Source: Sthenelais limicola
Taxonomy: Eukaryota > Annelida > Polychaeta > Phyllodocida > Sigalionidae
NCBI GenBank assembly: GCA_942159475.1
Contig: OW804096.1
Span: 107,792,194 to 107,856,193 of the forward strand
DNA length: 64,000 nucleotides
Reading direction: 5' to 3'
The notes under the pieces were generated by a model that did no database searches, was not told where the DNA came from, and was given only the letters and a program-made list of their open reading frames with translations. Shown here piece after piece: positions 38,815 to 49,660 of the stretch; positions within the stretch are counted from its first letter, which is position 1; every line of letters starts with the position of its first letter. The position numbers and the translations under genes were made by a program.

Positions 38815-38855
38815 TAGTTCCTAAGACTATGTTTTAAACATAGTCTTAGGAACTA
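38815..38855. repeat. Perfect 41-bp palindrome
   Basis: Arms of 20 bp (38815-38834 and 38836-38855) around a single T. The arm reads TAGTTCCTAAGACTATGTTT. It begins inside the right-hand flank of the adjacent foldback element, so the two structures share bases at the junction. It could extrude as a cruciform. Confidence 0.95.
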
Positions 38856-39350
38856 CAGGCGGATTTTGGATACACTTAATAGTATAATAATATAACCATT
38901 GTTCATCTATATCCAAATAATCTATGCATACAATAATGCAGGGTGGTTTCTTAAACATTGATAATATATTATATATATGATTCAGGTATAAACAATATGA
39001 TGAATGCTGTGATATTTCTCGACCAGGCTTGTATCGTTCCGTTTTTCCTGAATAAAAATGATTAAGCATTCCTAAACATGATGGGGTGAAGCACGCCATG
39101 AGGCAATATTCTTGTGCCCAACGCTACTGTATTAAGTGTTGGAAATACATGACAGACTATAAGGACGCCTATACTTGTTGGTTTCCCTAGCCCTTAGCAG
39201 CACGCTTTGAGACTTTCAGAATACTCGCCGAGCACTAATGGAAAAAATGCAATTCTTTGACTGAGGATACTTTGAAAGAATCCTCCCCATAGATCACTGC
39301 ACGGGACAATGTCATATTAATTATATATTTATAATTTATTATATGGGTGG
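38856..39350. other. Non-coding DNA, nothing recognised
   Basis: AT-rich; the 90-codon minus frame at 38827-39099 starts within the DNA next to the palindrome and has no recognisable feature. Confidence 0.4.
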
Positions 39351-39411
39351 CACGTATCAGCCATAATAAAGTGTGGTGGACCGTTAAGTGACAGCTTATC
39401 AAATGTCCAAA
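39351..39411 (+). repeat. Dispersed 61-bp repeat, copy 1
   Basis: Aligns to 40274-40336, with CACGTATC, AAAGTGTG, TGGACCGTTAA, CTTATCAAATGTCCAA in the same order. The pair marks an unclassified dispersed repeat or old duplication of local DNA. Confidence 0.75.
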
Positions 39412-40273
39412 TATAAATTATATGATCATAGATCATAAGCGCAAGTATCAAATGGGCTTGCTTTATTCTTCTAGACGAAAAATCAAGAAGTAAAGTGTTA
39501 AGTAGACCCGGACTAAAGGGCCGCCACACCAATATAACCTTTGAAAAATACATGGGATCATGCATAGGGATAGTGTTCGATCAATTGTATCCCTGGTGCT
39601 CGAGAACTAATGGTTCATAACCGAATGAATAAATGATTCCGTCAATAACCATATGAAACAGGCTTTCTGGAGAAGAAACCATACTATGCTTGGGCATCGA
39701 ATATGATAATCTTTCTTATTAGCCCACGAGCGTTACCATATCGTAGCAATAGCCTTCCATGGGTTCTTTGGCTAGAATAATTAATAAGTTACTAATCTGT
39801 GTACTCCAGTCCCAGCATGGGTGATTTACCAGAGTCTGTGGATCAAAGATACCAGTCTATAAGTACCTTTAATTAAGGATAAATACATATTGTTTACTTA
39901 TACTCACCCTGATCCATTAGAGTTAAGTTCATTTATTATAAGTCGAGCATTGAGCTGTTTATCTCTGTGAAAATTAACTCCGTCTCTAGAATACTATCTG
40001 TAGAAAGCAGTTCTATCTATAGATGCAAACTTAGATTGATACCAAGAACCTTGACGACCGAACGTTAATATGAAAGATTTGGGTAAACGTAAACATTGCC
40101 AAAGCTTGGCTTCATCCTTTTCCATCTTCATGTCGTCCCTCATGGTTAATGATCTCTGAACACAATTTTCCGGCAATTAGTTGTGGAATGGATCAGGAAA
40201 GGGATGGGAAGTTAGAAAGCGTAAGATTGAGTATGAATCACATTTGTCACAATGCTGCGGATGGCTCATATTT
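39412..40273. other. Non-coding DNA, nothing recognised
   Basis: No frame or structure of note between the two copies of the 61-bp repeat. Confidence 0.4.
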
Positions 40274-40336
40274 CACGTATCGCCAATACTAAAGTGTGAT
40301 GGACCGTTAATGGACAACTTATCAAATGTCCAATTT
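40274..40336 (+). repeat. Dispersed 61-bp repeat, copy 2
   Basis: Same orientation as the copy at 39351, 923 bp away, with scattered substitutions and small indels. Confidence 0.75.
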
Positions 40337-41669
40337 CGGGTTGCCTCGGGTCGCGAGGGCAGAGTGGCTAAGTCCCAATTGTAAGGTGATTAGGAAGTAG
40401 TCAGCTTTTGATGTGGTCATGCACAGGTGTTATCGTTCCCACCCACACAAGCAATTCGGCATGTTGTCCATTCACTGGCCATCTGCAAGATAGAAATAAT
40501 GGATACAACCAGCTCTAGACAAATACGGAGCAATGTATGACCAAAGGTTGGGTGTAAATATATTAATTTCACAGTACCTCTGTTTTTCAACGCACTCACT
40601 TTCTGATTAACATGCACTTCACGCGTCCGGCCATCGTTCCTTTGTGTGGGTGGCCTGCAATGGTCATTTTGGGCAGTCCGATGACCCAAACACATCCCAC
40701 AATAGCAGCAGCTTTCCTAGCGTCTAAGTCCCAACATGAGACTACTGATTGACCCATTCCATTTTATGTTATGTTGTTCTAGATGACCTCTGCATAGCTT
40801 AGATTGACTTGATTGAAGCAATACTTGCATGTGAACAAAATGCCTCTAGTTCAACAACTAATGCGCTCATAAATCCTATAAAGACCCTGACACGTAACTG
40901 CACAGCTAATTGTGTCATAAAACCTGAATATAAATAAATCACACTGCTGAAGGCTTTGATGGGACAGCTGTGGATTGATTTGAATATTTTTTCAACATAC
41001 TTTGGTGATACTGTGCGTTAGACCGATCTCATTCGAATCACCTCCTGAGTCTTCATGATGAAATGATAATTGCCGGTCTCGCAAAGGAGATAGACAGACC
41101 TCTCTTCAGCACTATGAGAATCCTAAAGGTTGCCAAAGAAAAGCTAAAAAGGACTCCTTCATTCTTTTTTGTATTAAACCCAGCTACTACGGATTCTATC
41201 ATTGATAACGGTGGTCGAATTAAAAAGCAGATGAGACTACACATGTTATATAGTTTGCTCTATAGATATAGCTCTATTCGCATAGTTCATGGTACATCAT
41301 CATATATATGTTAACATTACCCGATGTTGCCCCTACGTATAGCTCGCCACTGAATGTGTACATTATGTGAATGTGAATTACAAGCACTTAGGGTTCTTTA
41401 AATGTAATTTCCACGGATCTGTCTGCTTTGATCTTACATCATCATACAATACATAACAGGTTGTGGATTTTTCATTATATTCTCTCTTAACATCCTGAAG
41501 GCTTCCTGACGTATTTTATCTATTCATTCCAAAGTTTAGGACATACTGGTTCATATTGCTTTTGCGTCACTTTATAGTCATTGCCTTGAACAGCCGAGGA
41601 ATTATACACCACACCGTGCACCCGTAGCCCCTTAATGTCGGCCATTTGATCAACCATCATTCATAGGGT
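40337..41669. other. Non-coding DNA, nothing recognised
   Basis: Frames of 63-92 codons (40417-40695 minus, 41063-41314 plus) are unrecognised. No repeat or RNA is seen up to the tail of the LINE. Confidence 0.4.
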
Positions 41670-41951
41670 TAAGATAAGATAAGATAAGAAGTTGTTTATT
41701 GTCTTGAAACAAAGGTACAGAGGGGTACAGTTGAATGAAGTAGTTAAATAAGACAATAGGTCGACATACCTATATGATGCTACAAGGCATCATTTCTCCC
41801 GGCTGTTACCCGAATTTTGAATAGGTAGAGAACTAATATAACTAAATAACTAATTGACTTGACTTAGGAGGATACAGATGAGAAGACCAGTAATGGTAGT
41901 TAGTCTAAGAGAATCGAGCAGTACAGCACGACAGTTTTCCAACATAGACAA

Positions 41952-41971
41952 TTTTTTTTTTTTTTTTTTTT
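41952..41971. repeat. Homopolymer T20 within the LINE 3' region
   Basis: Twenty T on the plus strand, hence A20 on the LINE's sense strand. It lies inside the 3' untranslated part rather than at the terminus, so it is not the element's tail. Confidence 0.9.
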
Positions 41972-42352
41972 ACAACATAGGGTATCTAATTGAACAATAC
42001 AGATCGATTTCTACAGACTCAGACCACAAATCAGAATGATGTGGAGAGTAAATGTAAGGCACGTTGTAATAAGGTACATTATTACAGGTTAATTGTGTAG
42101 AGGTTTTATGAACATACAAGGGTTAGAATGAGCAGTACAGCTCATTTCTTATATCTGACTGAGTATAGAATAGTATCAAATTACAAGATCACATACATGG
42201 ATTAAGGTACAAGGAGAACAAATTTCTCTAATACACACATATAATGTATATATGTAGATATATATATTCATGTACATCTGTTCGCACAATACATTCGAGT
42301 GAATACAGTGAATAAAATGAACAAAGTGAGGAGAGGTCCACACTTAAACGTA

Positions 42353-42490
42353 CTAGTCAGGTTTCATTATGGTCAGAATCTTTGGTTTGATATTTTTTCG
42401 GAATTCTTTTTTGAGCTCGAAATTTTGTAGAGCTTTGTCTAGGTTGTTCCATGATTTGCGGGCTCTATAAAGGAAGGAATTTTGGTAGAA
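42353..42490 (-). pseudogene. LINE reverse transcriptase, C-terminal 45 residues
   Basis: The minus-strand frame ends at the stop 42353-42355 and includes SFLYRARKSWNNLDKAL followed by a basic Phe-containing stretch (EFRKNIKPKIL). The pattern F..RA...WN.LP-like then F+..+K is the well-known end of CR1/RTE/Jockey-type ORF2 proteins. Catalytic and endonuclease domains are absent because the copy is 5'-truncated. The remnant has no internal stop or frameshift, suggesting a fairly young copy. Confidence 0.8.
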
Positions 42491-43640
42491 ATTATTATTA
42501 CGCACTATTATTATTACATTATGCACAATGAAAGGTGATTATTTGTGGCGTATTATATCCATTTAACAGGTTTTCTATAATATGTAAAGGCTATAAGCAT
42601 AATATCGAATATATACAGGGTCTCACATCATACTTTCCCTCTCATCTTTAATATAAACTAATTGTCATGAATATTTAATAGTATACATCTATTTTGGTGT
42701 CATGCTATTAGACTCGGACCCAGACAAATGTATACAATGTTATATCTGACAATTCAATTCGTTTACGGGACCATATAAATGAATTGTCCATGCAACACAA
42801 ATCTATTCTCTATATAATTTACATATATGGACATATATTGAAGAGGCATTTTATTACTGCGGGGGCTTGGACCATTACAGCTTTGAACAAAATTATACAA
42901 CAACAAAAGTGGTACAAAATCTTCACTTCTTTTCTTAATCTCATCTACATTAACTATGAAAATGAATTCTCATTTTGTATGTTGCATAATTCATTTCGAA
43001 TTATACATACCACCACTAAACAGCGACTTACACAATACCTGGATTAAATTAAGTAGATATTTGAAAATAATTTTGAATGTTTTATCTTAATGAATTATGT
43101 ATTACCTCTGGGATTTGCCATTACATTGTCACTCTGACTTTATATATATGAATACTTTTAATGTGAGATGATGCCACCAAAAAAAATCAAGCTATAGATG
43201 TTAATGTTTGATGATTGTGTACCCGACAATAATATTTAATTGAGTTTGTATAGTGTGATCAAAAGAAAGAAAATAAATAGTATTGATCACAAAATTCAGG
43301 GACACATTTTCACCAAGATATCCAATGCGGAAAATAACGGCTTCCGCCTTTGTTCAAGGAGGGCCTTTCATCTGAAAACTTTAAGAATTCGTAGATTGCC
43401 TGTCATCACACCATTCTTCTGTAGTACTTTGAATAGCATTTTCCTTCAACTAAACGGCCATGCAACGATTCCCATTCGATAAACTGTACGTACACATTTT
43501 GAATCAAGTCGGTCATCGAACAGAGGTGCAGATACTAATGAGTTTTCTCCCTCCATTATTTATGGAGCGATTATTTCCAGCATTAACAAGTTATAAGCTT
43601 TGACATAATTGGCAAGCGCAATTTAGAACAGTTGCTTGAA
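42491..43640. other. AT-rich non-coding DNA
   Basis: Frames of 80-87 codons are unrecognised. Begins with an ATTATT-rich stretch at the truncated end of the LINE. Nothing else seen. Confidence 0.4.
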
Positions 43641-43648
43641 TTGAAGAA

Positions 43649-43668
43649 AAGTGTAGATTTCTACACTT
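43649..43668. other. Tight 9-bp hairpin followed by pyrimidines
   Basis: AAGTGTAGA and TCTACACTT are perfect arms around a 2-nt TT spacer. Outer bases (GAAGAAA / TCTTTTC) can extend the stem with a bulge. Function unknown. Confidence 0.6.
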
Positions 43669-43699
43669 AATCTTTTCCTCTTGGAGGTTTAGTTAAACA

Positions 43700-44995
43700 C
43701 GGAACATAAGGGCTGGTTTCTGATGAAAGATGGAAACAACCTTCATTGTGAATATTCAGGTATTATGGATGTCTACGAGCGCTATTGATTAAGCGAGATA
43801 AAAATGTGGATTGATGGCAGTTGATTGATTTTACATCACTCTCAGAGGAAAGCATAATACTACCCTGAGGGGTAAAACTCATCAGCAATCAGGAGACAGG
43901 AAAAAAGAGAATGTTTGGTATGAATCCTCAAATGGATGAACAATTGCTTTTAAAGCAGGAAGGTATTAGAAACTCAACAGAAAGAACACTATTTGTCGGT
44001 GCCTCACCATATTATGCAATCTATGGTTTCTCCATATTATTCCAACCGTTTTGCCCGAGATAACATTTGCCATCATTTTGTAAATTGATGTATTGCAGTA
44101 GTGAGTTGTTGTAGTGTGGATTCAGTTCCTAGCTGATGCCTGGCTGGGGAAGGTAATGAGCTGATCTGCAAGTAATGTTGCTGTCATACACAATGCCTGC
44201 CTTGTCTCAAGCAAGCTACCCTATTGATTGTATTTATTGTATTCTCCTCTGAGCTCAGCTAGATCCCAATGGGCAATACTGGGTATAGCGTAAACCATCA
44301 GGCTATCATCCCCCTCGGACCTCTCATTCATACAAATACAGTGTTCCACCTCAGATAGGTGCGTCACTTAACCATACTAAACGATGCATTTAGATTAGGA
44401 CCAAAAGGCAATTTGAAACACAAAACCATAATGCATAAACTATATTATGTATGAATACTGTATGAAGTAAATCAGTAGTATCTTCAACAATCTCTTATAT
44501 CAATCTTGATTAACCTGAATTTAGCATGATAACTGTATACACTACATATAATTCTAATGACTTATTGTTGTTTTGAAAGCTGAACGAAAGGTTCCTTCTA
44601 TAAACATAGTTGTTTGGTGAGGATCACCTTAGTGTAACAATCACAACCAGGGGCCTGTAAGTGCTACAGTAGCCAATTTCTGAATGGGGATCGCATTGCT
44701 TTGTCATTGCATAAGTGAATATGCAAAGCCTTCTGAGACCAGGCAATGCCTCCCTGATGAATATTCACATACGTCACTTATATTTCTATACTAATGTCAT
44801 TGTAGCAGCTCATATCTATGGCTTCATCATTAAGCGGGCCATGATTGCATTGTATGTTTTGTGTTGTAACGGGCATGATCGATGTCACTATTATTATATC
44901 TGTACACGTTTGATCACTTTTTGCAGAGGATATTGTGATGCCTTTTTACCAGAGGGAGATTTGTTCATGACCTGTAGGCTGCTAATTCATCTTTA
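43700..44995. promoter_or_regulatory. Candidate enhancer-rich non-coding stretch
   Basis: 43780-43870 has GGATTGATGG and TTGATTGATT (43821-43830), PBX/HOX-type words. 44690-44800 has an octamer-like TATGCAAAG and inverted GTGAATAT/ATATTCAC flanking AGGCAATGCCT. Composition is more even than the surroundings from 43700 to 44980. The 93-codon frame at 44715-44996 is not recognised. The regulatory role is inferred from motif content only. Confidence 0.22.
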
Positions 44996-45763
44996 ATGTT
45001 GTTTGTATGCATGTATGTTTACATGTATGTTATGTGGGTGGCACTTTCTGCCTAACGTATTAGTTAAGTTTTTCATTAGTTTGACTCTTTTTAACTCGAG
45101 CTGGGCTGATTATTATTACGAAGAGGCACCAGACATGGTATTACTTATTTCACTAATAACTGCTCTTCTGACCTTTACTTAGTCCTGTTGATGATATTAC
45201 TAGTGGATAGTTATGGAATAGCAAAATGTAAGTTGAGCATAAAACAGAATCAATTGACATTAACAAGGCTGTTGTAGTACTGTATCAAAGGGAACGTGAC
45301 GGATCTGAGTATGTATGGGACTCATACTGTGGAACATCATCAGAATGTCTTTTCGTCAACGGCGTGTGACAGTATCTACTTATTGACAAGGGCAGCAAGG
45401 TTTATGGTGATGTATAGTGGACTGCACTGTGGTATGAATCAATAGAGGCACGAGTAGTTCGTCTCCTCTCGGGTCTGAAGGCGGTCAGATCCATTCTCCT
45501 GTAGCTAAACACCCTGGAGAAACAATCCTCTGCTACATGATCCGCTCCGTCTGTGTCAATATCAGTCCCAGATCTAGACATACCACATTCAAGTAGAAGG
45601 GGAAGAAGGGGGTTACTGGTAAATGTCTTCTATATTTACCTCTTCAAAGTATAAAAACCTATTCCCATACAAAAGATCTTCTTGAGTTAAGGATGGAAGA
45701 GTTGATAAAAATGTCATATTATATATAATGTATCCTTAACCAGTTGTTTCAATCGTTACTTTT
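44996..45763. other. Non-coding DNA, nothing recognised
   Basis: Contains a short run of TGTATG-type words near 45004-45032. No frame or element seen. Confidence 0.4.
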
Positions 45764-46099
45764 TCATTGTTTATTGGTCAGATGAGAAATCGACTCTGGA
45801 GAAGACACAAAATTGATCGAGTTATCCTTGATGTCCTTGATAGTACTGACATTCCCGTTTTTAAGATTACAGACTGAACCGAGCCCTCTGATCCCCCACT
45901 TTTTTTTAACAACCGGCGAATCTACCGACCGTTGAGATGGGTTTACTTCCACCGTTGCACTAATACTCGCCACCTCAAGTATAATAAACCCGAGGTAGAC
46001 ATTTTGGGGTGTGTAAGTCGGAAATAGACGACTATCTTCAAAACATAGCTTATACCTATCCTTATGTAATAGTTTAACCATATTATATGCGTTCTCCAT
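45764..46099 (-). other. Unassigned ORF, 111 codons from ATG
   Basis: Starts at an ATG with favourable context (A at -3, G at +4) and runs to a TGA. The product is mixed hydrophilic, without signal peptide, membrane segment or recognisable motif; it is not obviously a transposon protein. AATAAA overlaps the stop. Neighbouring DNA is non-coding. It may be a small gene, an exon fragment, or chance. Confidence 0.15.
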
Positions 46100-47829
46100 A
46101 ATATACAGCCTAGCGTTGAGTTAATCGGTGGGAAGCGCTACCCACGTAATTTAAAATCAAATTCTTAATAATCAATAGATACCATCAACTTTGTCTGTGT
46201 TAACAAAAACTTTGGCTATAAAATTAAATGAAGTGGTGTACAGGAATTTCAATTTAATTCACTACATTTATCAAATTCATTTCTTAAAGGAATCTTACAG
46301 GCACACAGACCATTAATGAAACGGGTTCATAGATAGTGGCGGTGATTTGTTGGGGATATCATAGACTCCCGGGTCATATTAGACAGGTCAGCATGACTGG
46401 ACACATATTTATGCCTGGACAGGCTTTGGTCATGGTCTGGTACTCCCTGGAGAGTTTCTTGAGTGTGAACAGTAGCCCCAGGTCATAGATATTTCCAGCT
46501 CTAAATGATTGTATTGTGTTTTCTCCATTCCGGGGCCTTGTACTACTTTATTGGCATTGTGTCTACTTGAGAATAAATATGAGTTCCATCCTATGCCTAG
46601 TGCATTGATTGCATCAAGTTGCTTGTTTTGTGTTCTATACATCAAAACACATTGCAACTGATATTGTTTGTAATTTAGAGTAGGATACAATGGACTAAAA
46701 ACCCGAACTTAATGCATTGATATTGAATTACACTTGGAATTCAAATATTTTACAATCATTTTTATATATAGTTGGTAGACGTGGCAGTATTCACCTAAAC
46801 CTGTACGACCGTTGTCTACTTGGGGCTAAAAAAAAATTTTCTCCCAAAATGGGTAACACCACAAAGGCGAAATTTATTTGAAACCAATCATTTTTATATA
46901 GTTGTAATAACGGCCTTTGGAAGGAAACTAAACAATTCAAGATATGTATACCAATGACACTCGATATCTTGTAAACAACATACGTTAATCTGAAGGCTCT
47001 ATAGATATAGTGTAAATAGATCTTCAACAGCTGTCCCTCAACACCAGAAAAAGTAGATCATAAAATTCGGTATTACCGATATCAAGAATTTCAATTTCAA
47101 TATTTATCCAATAGGTTCGATATGCATACCTTGGTTATTGACTCAGGTTTCAATATTCATCTACGGGATTAATGGATTCCGAAACAGACTAAAGGTACAT
47201 AAATCAAAGTACCCCGCACTATGCCTCAATGGTCAAACTGACATGATCTAGTTAGACCACATCGCATGTAATATTCAAACCTGAGGTGTGCCTCTGCCTT
47301 GTTGAACGATCTCAACCATGAGCGCTCTGCCTCAATACCCCCTATCTTCTTATAAAAGTCATCTGTTGAAAGCCATAGCTTGAAAATTGTTGTCCGGCCC
47401 ATTCCTTTCGCATGCAAAAGTAATTGGCCACATTTCTAATCAACCACGAACGTGGTCCAACCCTCCTTGTGAATAATAGAGAGAGCAATCTAGTAGGCGT
47501 GCAACTATAGGCGTTTAAATATGTTTCATGGGAGTTGTTGCCTTTTAATACGTTATAATTATACGGAAATAGAGATTCAATTCTGCAATTAAGTTCATAC
47601 ATGTCAGTCCATGGGGTTTGTGGCTACTAATCATATTTGCAGGAAAAGAGTGTAAAGGGTGTAAGGAGCGATATATTTCGGGATTCATGGGCGCTAGCCT
47701 GGAACCTGTCTATTCTCAGAAGACTGGCGATGCTTGGGTGCATCTATTGAATTTCCCCAGTGCAGCTATAGCATGACGTTCTAATCCCCATGTAAGCGTT
47801 AAAATAGAGGATGGTGATACAATTGCTTA
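46100..47829. other. Non-coding DNA, nothing recognised
   Basis: Frames of 63-86 codons on the minus strand overlap without recognisable features. Confidence 0.4.
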
Positions 47830-48190
47830 CATTGGCTGGGTAGCAAGGCCCTGACATTATCAGACATCTGACACAAAGGCTTGAAATAGGTGACTCCATT
47901 GGCTAAACATGAAGCCACATTGGAAGCCAGTGTACACCCGCGGCTAAGTGGCTTCTCTGCTAATCCTTGAGTTTGTCGCTGGGTGCACGTATGAAAGGCT
48001 CGGGTGAATGGAGGAGACAGGGCCTAATTCATGCCTTGTTCGCAAGCGGTGTTTAGATCCCGTGGGATTAATTCAATTCACATTCTTCGGCAGAGGGTGG
48101 GGAAAAATAGATGCTGGATGATTTTGTAGCTTCATTCATGAATGTTTATTGCCCGGATGCAATGAGTTACAGTCATGCACTTTGAGAGGT
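47830..48190. promoter_or_regulatory. Candidate conserved non-coding element
   Basis: Even composition and no open frame. Homeodomain-like words include GGGATTAATTCAATT near 48063 and TTCATTCATGAATG near 48131. It could be an enhancer of a gene outside the window; motif support is weak. Confidence 0.18.
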
Positions 48191-49591
48191 GTGGAAATAC
48201 ACGTTGGTTCAAAAACGATTATGCTATTGTATGTCTAAGAGCGTCAATTGTGGTTTGCCTGCACATATAAATCTGGTCAATCCTGGGATATAGTTTTTCT
48301 GTCATTTCTTATTTTCTGTTGTGGACAGAATACTATGCTTATGGTACACCCAGCGTAAAGGGAGTCTGGAATTCAGGCAAAGAAAGCAAACTGTATGTTT
48401 GTAACCGGCTTCCAACTCTCTTCTTAGGTATCTTCAAATATATATCTCACTTGGGTACTGGGGTAAGAATTATATAGCATAGTTTCCTAATGGGCTGCCC
48501 AGAATTAATATATTTCGGACCGGCTGCCATCTATGGATATAAAATATTGAGCTAGACCCTATTAAAACTCAAGAGCACCGGCTCATTGTCTGCCAGTAAA
48601 AATATGTAAGGGGGACTTAGCGGGCAAATGTTAAGCTACCTTGACCCTCAAATGGATAAACATGAGGACCTGGTCACTTTTATTCAGCTCTCACGTGAGC
48701 TTCACTAATGGGTTCTACAGTATGTCCATACCAACGTGAGCATTGCCATCGCAAGCTTTAAAAAATGCAAGGAGCTAAACGGGCTAAGCCCGTGCTTACC
48801 TCGGTATACTCATAAGTGTAATTCCACATTTCAAAATTCATAGAATTCAAAACGTTTCCTTCCTTACACCATGTTGAATAACACCATCGGATACTATTTT
48901 AAGTTGGTAGACTTTTACATGGACTCGGGGGTCTTAAGTTTCATGTTACAGACTGTGGAGATCTCGAGTACTCTTCCATTTTACACTGGAGGAATGGACG
49001 ATTTAGGGGACGGTCATAACCTCCAAATGTGGGTAGCATGCTGGGTCATTGTGTACTAGATGTTTGTTAAGAAACTGCCGGCTGACTGCAAGATATGTGA
49101 CCTGGTTAGGAAGCAGGCTGGCACAGGAATATGAAGCCTTCGCTCAACCTCATGTGATCTTTCCTAGTATAAGCATGTCCATGTTTATTATTCCTTATCT
49201 GGGAAAAGAGAATGTCGTTTGAAATGGAGAGATCTGACTAAGTATTTGTGCTTCAATTCATCTGAGTATACCTACATGTATTCAGATGAAAAAGGCATAA
49301 ATGCCAAAAAGCAAAGATTAGACAGATATTATATTAAAGGTCAGGGAAAGAGAGAAGGCAATAAGTTACAAGCCACGTTTTCGCTTCCGTGTATTCAGGG
49401 AAAGCCTCGATGTCGAGGAAACTCTTCACTCATCACTAAGGTTAATATATACGTTTCTTGTTCGAATAGAAAAATGCTGGCCTGTCTATAATACATTTTG
49501 TTTTGTCAATTTCTATCAACCATTCCAACATGGCACCTTTGCTTTATATGGAAAAATGCCCTATAATTTCAGAGCTCAGAGACTTTCTTGA
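48191..49591. other. Non-coding DNA; small ACGGGC hairpin
   Basis: ACGGGC/GCCCGT with a 3-nt spacer lies near 48778-48792. The 62- and 90-codon frames (48871-49059, 49219-49491) are unrecognised. Confidence 0.4.
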
Positions 49592-49660
49592 AATTGAAGC
49601 TGTATCAAAATTGAAGCTTTATTAGAATTGAAGCTGTATTAGAATTGAAGCTCTAATGGT
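49592..49660. repeat. 17-bp minisatellite, four units
   Basis: AATTGAAGCT recurs at 49592, 49609, 49626 and 49643, a constant 17-bp period, with units such as AATTGAAGCTGTATTAG. Confidence 0.85.

Larger units (their letters stand above)
41670..42490 (-). mobile_element. 5'-truncated LINE (non-LTR retrotransposon)
   Basis: On the minus strand this runs from a C-terminal reverse-transcriptase remnant (42490-42353) through a roughly 660-bp 3' untranslated region to a tail of about 3.5 copies of CTTAT (41689-41671). Pentanucleotide-type tails replace poly(A) in several CR1/RTE/L2-like clades. Homology stops abruptly at about 42490, as expected when reverse transcription ends early. The clade cannot be fixed from so short a protein remnant. 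Confidence 0.8.

Noticed and set aside
43240..43482. 80-codon basic frame
   Set aside because: TTG start in the frame call, no recognisable domain, AT-rich non-coding surroundings.
48778..48792. ACGGGC/GCCCGT hairpin as a Helitron 3' end
   Set aside because: No CTRR at the right distance on either strand and no A/T target context.
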